A model generated the notes under the pieces. The model was not told the origin of the DNA, did no database searches, and was given only the letters and a program-made list of their open reading frames with translations. A stretch of 64,000 nt of DNA, from positions 48,890 through 112,889 of the forward strand of contig JADGEQ010000020.1 of the NCBI GenBank assembly GCA_016744295.1. Reading direction: 5' to 3'. Shown here piece by piece: positions 9,092-16,187 of the stretch (position 1 is its first letter; every line of letters starts with the position of its first letter). The position numbers and the translations under genes were made by a program. The stretch is from Desulfobacteraceae bacterium. GTDB taxonomy: Bacteria > Desulfobacterota > Desulfobacteria > Desulfobacterales > Desulfobacteraceae.

Positions 9092-9580
9092 ATGTTACAG
9101 ACCCAGGAAGAACTGCTAAAAATCTTATCAGACATCGGTATTGAATATACCAACCATGAACACCCGGCCGTCTTTACCGTTGAAGAGGCAGCCTTGCACC
9201 ATGAAGGAATAGAGGGTGTTCACAGTAAAAATTTGTTTTTTAAAGACAAAAAGAAAAATTTGTTTTTGGTGGTCACCCTGGCGGATAAACCCATCAAAAT
9301 TAAGGAACTGGCAAAAATAATCGGCGCCAAGAGCCCTTCATTTGGAAAACCGGAACTGCTTATGGAGGTTCTGGGCGTAATTCCCGGGGCTGTTACCCCC
9401 TTTGCCGCCGTCAACATAAAGGGTCAAGAGGTCACGGTTGTTCTGGATGAGGAGATGATGAAAAATGAATTGCTCAATTTTCACCCCCTGGTCAATACAG
9501 CCACCACCACCATAACCCCCGGGGATCTGGTTAAATTTTTGGAACATTGTCATAGGCCCCCTGAAATTATCTTGCTGTAA
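9092..9580 (+). CDS. YbaK/ProX-type aminoacyl-tRNA deacylase
   Basis: The 162-residue protein belongs to the YbaK/ProX superfamily of trans-editing enzymes that remove wrong amino acids from tRNA, usually Ala or Cys from tRNA-Pro. GVHSKNLFFKDKKKNLFLVV (about 47-66) contains the conserved Lys, and LLMEVLGVIPGAVTPFAAVN (about 90-109) is the typical GxVxPF segment of the PrdX/ProXp-ala subgroup. Length matches free-standing editing proteins. The start has a strong GGAG site 5 bases upstream. It may be cotranscribed with the permease 40 bases upstream, but there is no obvious functional link. Confidence 0.8.
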   Translation: MLQTQEELLKILSDIGIEYTNHEHPAVFTVEEAALHHEGIEGVHSKNLFFKDKKKNLFLVVTLADKPIKIKELAKIIGAKSPSFGKPELLMEVLGVIPGAVTPFAAVNIKGQEVTVVLDEEMMKNELLNFHPLVNTATTTITPGDLVKFLEHCHRPPEIILL

Positions 9581-9688
9581 TTTTTATTCAAGGATATCCT
9601 AGGATTTTTCATTTTCAAAGAAGATGGCCACCTGGTCTGTCAGAATGGCAATAAGTTCCAGGTGGTCAAAGGGATGCAGAGCACGGAT

Positions 9689-9952
9689 TTATTTTTTTTC
9701 CTGCATATTGACCCTGAATTGGCTCATGCAGTCAATGATATCTTCTGTTCTTCCTTCATCCGCCGACCATAGGACCGTGTCGGGCGCCTCCACTTTCATC
9801 AGGCATTCCGGGAAAAAATCATAGTACTCATCATTTATTTTTAACACAGTGATTTTATCCTCTGGGAATGAAGAATCAGCTATATGCTCTATGATTTCCC
9901 ACTCATCCGGGATCTGAAATTCTGCTGTTATGTTCACTTCAATGGTTTTCAT
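9689..9952 (-). CDS. Hypothetical acidic protein, 87 residues
   Basis: I do not recognise the family. The predicted protein is small, acidic and soluble, with alternating hydrophobic residues at the N-terminus (MKTIEVNITAEFQIPDEWEI) that suggest a beta-strand start, and no signal peptide or membrane helix. A GGAG ribosome binding site lies 8 bases before the ATG, and the reading frame has normal codon usage, so I consider it real. It stands alone between the deacylase gene and a transporter-like remnant on the same strand. Confidence 0.55.
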   Translation of the reverse strand: MKTIEVNITAEFQIPDEWEIIEHIADSSFPEDKITVLKINDEYYDFFPECLMKVEAPDTVLWSADEGRTEDIIDCMSQFRVNMQEKK

Positions 9953-10084
9953 TTTTTATTCTCCAAAAACATCTCTTTCTATTTTTTTATCATCGACTTT
10001 AGCCCTAGGGCTCATATGGTATCAGTTTCGTCTGGTAAGATACAATATAAAAATTTAAGGCCGATTGGATCGCCGGCCAAATTT

Positions 10085-10273
10085 TCAGGCAAAGGGCTTC
10101 ATGATTTCATGTAAAGGAATTCGTTTGGAAGCCAGATATTCGATAAAAATTTCTAAGCCAGGGCGAACCTTTAGAATTTCCTGAATGCCAAGATCCTGGC
10201 CTTCAGCCCAGGTCAGGCCGCTAGGATAGGAATGGAAACTCAATATGGGAATTTTTTGAGGTCCCCGGGGCAT
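10085..10273 (-). pseudogene. Remnant of an ABC-type substrate-binding (ABC_sub_bind-like) domain
   Basis: The 62-codon frame reads ILSFHSYPSGLTWAEG then RPGLEIFIEYLASKRIP. This resembles the first about 60 residues of periplasmic ABC_sub_bind-type domains, which begin with a SYH-type motif followed by an EYMDTKR-type motif. It has no signal peptide, stops soon afterward and is far shorter than the about 300-residue family, so I read it as a decayed fragment. The assignment rests on motif memory only. Confidence 0.35.
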
Positions 10274-10418
10274 TGGAAAACAAGGATTCCCAAATAATAA
10301 GGATTATAACGATTCTTAAGTATCGCAGAACCAACCCCCCCGTGTCAGATGGCTAAATGTATAAATGATCGTATAAAGACCAAGCGACACACAATTTGTC
10401 GGCAGCTCAATGATTTTT

Positions 10419-10447
10419 TTGACAAACCCACGCCTATATATTATAGA
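10419..10447 (+). promoter_or_regulatory. Putative promoter of the XRE-cupin operon
   Basis: TTGACA (10419-10424) and TATAGA (10442-10447) are 17 bases apart. They lie about 30 bases before the XRE-cupin start at 10477, a good position for a short leader. Confidence 0.5.
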
Positions 10448-10476
10448 ACTTACTTTTTTAAATTAAGCCTGGAGGA

Positions 10477-11049
10477 ATGATGCAGACAGGAAAAATTAGC
10501 CAGCGAATTACATATTTCATGGAACAGCGAAAAATGGACATGGATGCCCTTTCCCTGAAAACAGGTCTTGATGCAGTTCTTCTTGATACCATGATCACAG
10601 AAGATGTGTACCCGCCCCTGGGGCCGTTGATGAAAATTGCAAGGGCGCTGGGCGTCCGGCTGGGAACATTTCTGGATGACCAGGAAAGCTGTGACCCTTA
10701 TATTGTCAGAAAGTCCCAAAGGGAGTCTGAGTTCAGCGTCCTGGCCGGAAAAAACAAACCGGCTGCCTTAAATTTCTTTGCCCTGGGCAAGGGCAAAACA
10801 GATCGTCACATGGAGCCTTTCTTCGTTGAGATTCTGCCCGAGTCTGCCAGGGAAAAAAAGCTATCCTCCCACGAGGGGGAAGAATTTATCGTTGTTATCA
10901 AAGGAAGCATTGAGGTGTGCTACGGCAAGGAAACCCAGATATTAAATGAAGGTGATTCCGTGTACTACAACTCCATTGTTCCCCATTATGTCAGTTGTGC
11001 CGGGGATGAAAAGGCAGAAATCCACGCGGTCATTTATATACCCGAGTAA
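10477..11049 (+). CDS. XRE-type transcriptional regulator with C-terminal cupin
   Basis: The 190-residue protein has an N-terminal lambda-repressor-like HTH (about 1-70) and a C-terminal cupin domain (about 105-188), with HEGEEFIVVIKGSIEVCYG and the second half LNEGDSVYYNSIVPHYVSC. Such HTH-cupin regulators sense a small ligand and usually control adjacent genes. It is followed 10 bases later by an acyl-CoA ligase and then a PLP decarboxylase on the same strand, so it probably autoregulates this operon. The ATG has GGAGG 6 bases upstream. The ligand is unknown; acyl-CoA or an amino-acid derivative would fit the neighbours. Confidence 0.82.
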   Translation: MMQTGKISQRITYFMEQRKMDMDALSLKTGLDAVLLDTMITEDVYPPLGPLMKIARALGVRLGTFLDDQESCDPYIVRKSQRESEFSVLAGKNKPAALNFFALGKGKTDRHMEPFFVEILPESAREKKLSSHEGEEFIVVIKGSIEVCYGKETQILNEGDSVYYNSIVPHYVSCAGDEKAEIHAVIYIPE

Positions 11050-11059
11050 AGGAAAAAAA

Positions 11060-12730
11060 ATGGATACCAACATCGGTTTAAATGACCTGATCGGCTTAAA
11101 AGAATTGACGCTGGGACAAATTCTGGACCAGACTGTTGCAAAATTTCCCGACAACGAAGCCATTGTATACCAGGATAGAAATTTTAGATTAACCTATCGG
11201 CAATTTTCAGAGATGGTGGATGAAACTGCCAAGGGACTCATGGCCCTTGGCATAAAAAAAGGCGAAAAATTAGCCATCTGGGCAACCAATATTCCCGGCT
11301 GGGTCACCCTTCAATTTGCCACGGCCAAAATTGGTGCCGTCTTGTTAACGGTGAATACCAATTATAAGACCGCCGAGCTGGAATATTTGCTTGTCCAGTC
11401 TGAAGCAGAAAATCTTTTTCTCATTGACAGGTTCCAGGACACGGATTATGTGAATACCGTGTACGAATTGGTGCCGGAACTCAAAACCTGTCAGAGGGGC
11501 AGCCTGTCCAGTCCTAAGTTTCCCCATCTCAAACGGGTGGGATTTTTGGGACCTGAAAAACACAGGGGCATGTATTCTGTTCCGGAAATCCGTGCGCTTT
11601 CGGTGATGGTATCCGACGAGGCCTATGCAGATCGTCAGAAAAGTCTGAGCCCCCACGATGTGGTCAACATGCAGTATACCTCGGGTACAACCGGATTCCC
11701 CAAGGGGGTTATGCTCACCCACTACAATATCGGAAACAATGGGTTCTGGATCGGGGAAAACCAAAAATTCACGGAGAACGACCGGGTTTGTCTGCCGGTT
11801 CCCCTTTTCCATTGTTTTGGCTGCGTCTTAGGTGTTCTGGCAGCTGTCAACCACGGCAGTTGTATGGTGGTTCTGGAGGGATTTGATCCCCTGCTGGTCA
11901 TGGCCTCTGTTGAGCAGGAACGCTGCACGGCCTTGTACGGTGTTCCCACCATGTTTATTGCTGTCCTGGACCATCCCATGTTTTCAAAATTTAATTTCTC
12001 CTCTTTGCGCACCGGTATCATGGCAGGGTCCAACTGCCCGGTCCACGTCATGGAGCAGGTGATTGACCGGATGAATATGACAGATGTCACCATCTGCTAT
12101 GGCCTGACCGAAGCCTCACCTGTGATGACCTATACCCGAATTGGCGATGATGTCAGGTTACGGGTGGAAACCGTTGGTCGTGCCCTTCCCCACATGGAGG
12201 TCAAGGTGGTTGATCTTGAAACCGGGGAAACGCTTCCTTCAGGGGGCCAGGGAGAGGTATGCTGCCGGGGATACAATATCATGAAGGGCTATTATAATAA
12301 TCCCGATGCCACAGCCCAGGCCATTGACCAGGATGGATGGCTCCATTCGGGAGACCTTGGCATCATGGACCAGGAAGGGAATCTGTCCATCACCGGCCGC
12401 CACAAGGACATGATCATCCGGGCCGGGGAAAATATCTATCCCAAGGAGATCGAAGAATTTCTCTACCGCATGGATGACATAAAAGAGGTACAGGTGGCAG
12501 CTGTTCCCAGTGAAAAATATGGGGAAGAGGTAGGGGCATTCATCATTCTCAAAGACGGCGCAAAAATTGAATCCAGTGAGGTGAGTGATTTTTGCAGGGG
12601 AAAGATCAGCCGGTATAAGATTCCCCGCTATGTTCATTTTGTGGACAACTACCCCATGACCGCTTCGGGAAAAATTCAAAAATACAAGCTGACTGAAATG
12701 TCGACCCAGATCTGGCCGGAACGGCGTTAG
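11060..12730 (+). CDS. Acyl-CoA ligase (AMP-forming, FadD/AcsA-like)
   Basis: The 556-residue protein is an adenylate-forming enzyme that activates a carboxylic acid with ATP and CoA. The P-loop-like MQYTSGTTGFPKGVMLTHYN begins near residue 204. YGLTEASPV (about 347), DGWLHSGDLG (about 425) and GRHKDMIIRAGENIYP (about 446) follow, and the catalytic Lys is in TASGKIQKYKL near the C-terminus. The start at 11060 has AAAGGA 7 bases upstream; an upstream in-frame start inside the cupin gene is rejected. It lies between an XRE-cupin regulator and a PLP decarboxylase. Chain length is unknown; medium-chain fatty acids are likely. Confidence 0.85.
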   Translation: MDTNIGLNDLIGLKELTLGQILDQTVAKFPDNEAIVYQDRNFRLTYRQFSEMVDETAKGLMALGIKKGEKLAIWATNIPGWVTLQFATAKIGAVLLTVNTNYKTAELEYLLVQSEAENLFLIDRFQDTDYVNTVYELVPELKTCQRGSLSSPKFPHLKRVGFLGPEKHRGMYSVPEIRALSVMVSDEAYADRQKSLSPHDVVNMQYTSGTTGFPKGVMLTHYNIGNNGFWIGENQKFTENDRVCLPVPLFHCFGCVLGVLAAVNHGSCMVVLEGFDPLLVMASVEQERCTALYGVPTMFIAVLDHPMFSKFNFSSLRTGIMAGSNCPVHVMEQVIDRMNMTDVTICYGLTEASPVMTYTRIGDDVRLRVETVGRALPHMEVKVVDLETGETLPSGGQGEVCCRGYNIMKGYYNNPDATAQAIDQDGWLHSGDLGIMDQEGNLSITGRHKDMIIRAGENIYPKEIEEFLYRMDDIKEVQVAAVPSEKYGEEVGAFIILKDGAKIESSEVSDFCRGKISRYKIPRYVHFVDNYPMTASGKIQKYKLTEMSTQIWPERR

Positions 12731-12759
12731 GCAGGAGGTTTAATTAAAGATTAACAACC

Positions 12760-14424
12760 ATGAATTTTCCATCTCCAAAGGATAGGGGCAAACTGGACCC
12801 GGCAGATCCCGGGTCACAGCATCTGATCGCTGACTGGAATGCCCTGCAGCGGGTATTTATACGCCCCGAAGACGAGGGCAGCCGGCAGACCCTGGTTAAA
12901 TATATGGAACAGATTTTCTTTGGACTCCATGATTTTTTGAATCAGCATGTGGGGGTCACCGAAGAGATCAGCCTGGCAGAACTGTCCCTGGCCCACACCG
13001 ATACCCGGATCAACAAAGAACCCTTGAAAAAACTGGCCGATGTGATTGAAGACATTATCCAGGAGATCGCTCCCCGGGCGGTCAATGTGGCATCCCCCTA
13101 TTTTGTGGGACATATGACCGCGGCCATCCCCTTTTTCATGGTCCATCTCAAGGCAATTACCGCGGCATTGAACCAGAATGTGATCAAGCTTGAGACCTCA
13201 AAAATACTCTCTGTACTGGAGAAACAGGTTCTGGGCAAAATGCATCGGATGATTTACAAACGCGAGCAAGCCTTTTATGATGCCCATGTCCAGAATATTG
13301 AAACCTCCCTGGGCGTATTTACCACCGGCGGCACCACTGCCAATATAACGGCATTGTGGGTGGCCCGGAACCTGGCCCTTTCGCCCACAGGACCTTTTGC
13401 AAGTGTTGAACAGGACGGAATATTTGCAGCCCTCAAAGCCCATGGGTTGGAGCGAATGGTGGTCCTGGTTTCCAGTCGGGGCCACTTTTCCCTGAAAAAG
13501 GCCGGGGGCATCCTGGGAATAGGGAACCAAAATATCATCTCCATTGATGAGGATGAAAATCGCAGTATTGACCTTAAAAAACTTGAACAGACCATCCAGG
13601 CATTTAAGATCGAAGGAAAAACACGGATCCTGGCCATTGTCGGAATTGCCGGGGCCACGGAAACCGGCATCATTGATCCCCTGCCCCAATTGGCCGATAT
13701 CTGCCGGGACCACAACATTCACTTTCATGTGGATGCCGCCTGGGGAGGACCGGTACTCCTGTCTGAAAAATATGCCCCGCTTCTGGAAGGGATCCAGCGG
13801 GCCGACTCGGTGACCATTGACTGCCACAAACAATTTTACATGCCCATGACCGCCGGAATGGTTTATTTTAAAGATCCCGAAGCCCTGGACCAGATTGTCT
13901 ACCATGCCAGGTATATCAATCGGAAAGGCTCGGTGGACCTTGGCATCAAAACATTGGAAGGATCCAGGGAAGCAAATTCCCTGATCCTGGACTCTGCCCT
14001 GAAAATTATGGGGTCAAGGGGATATGGTTTGATGATCGACCACGGCATTGAAACGGCCAGGGGATTTGCCCGAAAAATAGATGCCCGCCCCCTGTTCCAG
14101 TTGGTCACCCGGCCCTGCCTGAACATCCTGACCTACAGGGTGGTTCCGCTTTTTATCCGAAAACAGCTGGAGACCGCTGACAAAATGGAACAATGTCGTA
14201 TCAATGCCCGGCTTGACCGGATCAACACCAACCTCCAGCGGACCCAGAGGGAGGCGGGCAAAAGCTTTGTGTCCAGAACAAGACTACGGGTAAATCCCAA
14301 GGACAGCCAGGATGTGGTAGTGCTTCGATCGGTGATCATGAACCCCTACACCACCCCAGAAATTCTGGATGAGATTCTGGATGAACAGGAGGCTCTCCTG
14401 GCTGATATGATCATTCCTGATTAA
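12760..14424 (+). CDS. PLP-dependent group II decarboxylase (PanP/glutamate decarboxylase-like)
   Basis: The 554-residue protein belongs to the fold-type I group II decarboxylases (glutamate, aspartate and aromatic amino-acid decarboxylases). FTTGGTTANITAL (about 187-199) binds PLP phosphate, HVDAAWGG (about 324-331) holds the PLP-pairing Asp, and SVTIDCHKQFYMP (about 349-361) contains the Schiff-base Lys. Length and C-terminus resemble the PanP type, which makes beta-alanine from aspartate for pantothenate/CoA synthesis; that would suit the adjacent CoA ligase, but the substrate is inferred. An AGGAGG lies 20 bases before the first possible ATG, unusually far. It closes the XRE-cupin/ligase operon. 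Confidence 0.8.
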   Translation: MNFPSPKDRGKLDPADPGSQHLIADWNALQRVFIRPEDEGSRQTLVKYMEQIFFGLHDFLNQHVGVTEEISLAELSLAHTDTRINKEPLKKLADVIEDIIQEIAPRAVNVASPYFVGHMTAAIPFFMVHLKAITAALNQNVIKLETSKILSVLEKQVLGKMHRMIYKREQAFYDAHVQNIETSLGVFTTGGTTANITALWVARNLALSPTGPFASVEQDGIFAALKAHGLERMVVLVSSRGHFSLKKAGGILGIGNQNIISIDEDENRSIDLKKLEQTIQAFKIEGKTRILAIVGIAGATETGIIDPLPQLADICRDHNIHFHVDAAWGGPVLLSEKYAPLLEGIQRADSVTIDCHKQFYMPMTAGMVYFKDPEALDQIVYHARYINRKGSVDLGIKTLEGSREANSLILDSALKIMGSRGYGLMIDHGIETARGFARKIDARPLFQLVTRPCLNILTYRVVPLFIRKQLETADKMEQCRINARLDRINTNLQRTQREAGKSFVSRTRLRVNPKDSQDVVVLRSVIMNPYTTPEILDEILDEQEALLADMIIPD

Positions 14425-14664
14425 AAGACCCCTTTGGAAAAGAAATTTTGTCATAACAGTTTTTCAAAATTGGACCTTATGGATATGGGGTTCCACCGGT
14501 TAGGCTAAATTTTGAAAATCTATGATTTTAACGATCAAATCGGTTTTATATGATTTTAAAAAAACGATAAGACTCGGTTCGGTGGACTATGGTCTTTTTC
14601 TCTATGACTATACATTTACCAGCCTAGGTTGACGCTTTCGCCTTAACAAAACAGGAGGTTTTAT

Positions 14665-15354
14665 ATGAACGAAGCTTTATGGCTTGCCATGCTGCTGGTC
14701 AATTTTTTGATGATTCTTTTTTTCTTTCGCCTGTTCGGCAGAACAGGACTCTTTATCTGGGTACCCATTGCCTGTATCGTTGCCAATATTCAGGTGGTTA
14801 AGCTGGTGGACCTGTTTGGTATTTCTGCTACCCTGGGAAATATTGTGTATGCCTCTTCTTTTCTTGTTACGGACATACTTTCGGAGATCTATGGGAAAAA
14901 AGAGGCTGTCAGGGCTGTAAAGGCGGGTTTTCTCTCTTTGCTCTCCATGACAATCCTCATGTTCCTTGCCTTGAAATTTATACCATCTTCAGATGATTTT
15001 GCTCAGTCCAGCCTTGCAACTATTTTTTCCATCATGCCGAGAATCGCAGGAGCAAGCCTCCTGGCCTATCTTGTGTCCATGTTTCATGATGTATGGGCCT
15101 ATAATTTTTGGTATAAACGCTTTCCAGGTGATTCCATGTTATGGCTGAGAAATAATGCCAGTACAATGACAAGCCAGCTTCTGGATTCAACGCTTTTTAC
15201 AGTTCTGGCATTTGCCGGAGTATATCCTCTTGAGGTCTTGTGGCAAATTTTTCTGACCACCTATCTGCTCAAATGGGTTGTTGCGGCTGCAGACACCCCT
15301 TTTCTTTACCTTGCCAGGCAATGGTATAGAAAAGGAGTCATCCCTGAAAATTGA
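14665..15354 (+). CDS. Queuosine-precursor transporter (YhhQ family)
   Basis: This 229-residue integral membrane protein has about six hydrophobic helices and the family segment YASSFLVTDILSEIYGKKEA (about 71-90), with its conserved TD..SE..G pattern. YhhQ proteins import queuine precursors (preQ0/preQ1) for tRNA queuosine modification. An ideal AGGAGG lies 6 bases before the ATG. The 240-base gap upstream shows no preQ1 riboswitch I can recognise. No queuosine synthesis genes are adjacent; a QueG-like protein lies at 48664 in the accessory region. Confidence 0.85.
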   Translation: MNEALWLAMLLVNFLMILFFFRLFGRTGLFIWVPIACIVANIQVVKLVDLFGISATLGNIVYASSFLVTDILSEIYGKKEAVRAVKAGFLSLLSMTILMFLALKFIPSSDDFAQSSLATIFSIMPRIAGASLLAYLVSMFHDVWAYNFWYKRFPGDSMLWLRNNASTMTSQLLDSTLFTVLAFAGVYPLEVLWQIFLTTYLLKWVVAAADTPFLYLARQWYRKGVIPEN

Positions 15355-15399
15355 TTTTGCCATTGGCATCAAATGAATGACTATTGTTTCATGGCCGCC

Positions 15400-15428
15400 T
15401 TGACAAATCTTTTGTGAATTTATATCTT
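15400..15428 (+). promoter_or_regulatory. Promoter of the tetR gene
   Basis: TTGACA (15400-15405) and TATCTT (15423-15428) are separated by 17 bases. The -10 lies inside the palindrome at 15419-15453, so a bound repressor would block it. Confidence 0.6.
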
Positions 15429-15453
15429 GTGACTGCTGGTCACAAGATATAAA
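15419..15453. promoter_or_regulatory. TetR operator, perfect 15-bp inverted repeat
   Basis: Two perfect 15-base arms (15419-15433 and 15439-15453) flank the spacer TGCTG. The core reads GTGAC-TGCTG-GTCAC. It covers the -10 box and ends within the ribosome binding site of the tetR gene, the classic place for an autorepression operator. The same core recurs at 16132-16142 before the RND gene. Confidence 0.75.
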
Positions 15454-15462
15454 GGAATGATA

Positions 15463-16071
15463 ATGGGAGTTTCAGACAGAAGGGAAAGGGAGTTTAAACG
15501 CAGGGAGGCGGATATTCTCAAGGCCTCCTTTGATTTGTTCGCAGAGAAGGGCATTGAATCGGTCACCATTGATATGATTGCTGAAAGGGCTGAGGTTGGC
15601 AAGGGTACCATTTACAAACATTTTATCGGGAAAAATGATATTTTCGCCTCCCTGGTTATTCTCCAGGGACATGAATTGATGAATGCCCTGAACAGCTTGG
15701 ATAAAACCGTTCCCATCATTTCCCAGATCAAAATAATGATTCGTACTTTCTGGGAAGTCCATACCCACGACATGAAAAAGTTTAAAATCCGGCGAAGATG
15801 CGACCAGTTGTTGATGTTAGAAGAGTTGTCCCCCCCTGTGCTTGCAAAATACACCCGACTTAATGATATGAAAAAAGAGTTTGCCCGGGCCCTGTTCCAG
15901 CAGGCCATTGATGAAGAAATTTTCATGGCTGTGGATGTGGACAACCTTCTTATCGCGTCCCTGGGCTTGTATACGGGTATGCTGGATGTGGCCTTGGAAG
16001 AGGATGTTCAACCGTCGGAAGAGTTGTATGTGCTGCTGAAAAATATGGTTTTTAAGGGATTTATGCCCTAG
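15463..16071 (+). CDS. TetR-family transcriptional repressor
   Basis: A protein of about 202 residues with an N-terminal TetR helix-turn-helix: ILKASFDLFAEKGIESVTID (about 17-36) then IAERAEVGKGTIYKHFIGKND (about 40-60). The C-terminal about 140 residues form the variable ligand domain. I prefer ATG 15463 because AAAGG is 7-11 bases upstream; ATG 15457 would add two residues but leaves no room for the site. A perfect palindrome overlaps its own promoter and related half-sites lie before the RND transporter gene 117 bases downstream, so it likely represses itself and that operon. Confidence 0.88.
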   Translation: MGVSDRREREFKRREADILKASFDLFAEKGIESVTIDMIAERAEVGKGTIYKHFIGKNDIFASLVILQGHELMNALNSLDKTVPIISQIKIMIRTFWEVHTHDMKKFKIRRRCDQLLMLEELSPPVLAKYTRLNDMKKEFARALFQQAIDEEIFMAVDVDNLLIASLGLYTGMLDVALEEDVQPSEELYVLLKNMVFKGFMP

Positions 16072-16112
16072 GTCCAAGGGGGCGCGAGATTAATATTTTT
16101 TTGCATTTTTAA

Positions 16113-16161
16113 TGACCATTAGTCACGAATAGACTGCTGGTCGTTATCTTGTTAAGATAAC
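16113..16161. promoter_or_regulatory. Second TetR-type operator cluster before the RND operon
   Basis: TGAC-CATTA-GTCA (16113-16125) and GAC-TGCTG-GTC (16132-16142) both have the 5-base-spaced GAC/GTC arms of the tetR operator; the second is identical over 11 bases to its core. The centres lie about 18 bases apart. A separate inverted repeat, GTTATCTT-gtt-AAGATAAC, follows at 16143-16161 and again contains ATCTTG as in the first operator. The ATG of the RND gene is at 16188. Confidence 0.6.
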
Positions 16162-16187
16162 AATTGAAATAACAGTGAAAGGAAATC

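Noticed and set aside
10001..10012. 12-base palindrome AGCCCTAGGGCT
   Set aside because: Short and isolated, with no adjacent promoter signal; it may be chance.
10946..11059. Upstream extension of the acyl-CoA ligase into the cupin gene
   Set aside because: ATG 11060 has a proper AAAGGA site and the conserved sequence begins there.
14425..14664. Possible preQ1 riboswitch before the YhhQ-type transporter
   Set aside because: I looked for the preQ1 class I-III patterns and saw no matching stem and A-rich tail.
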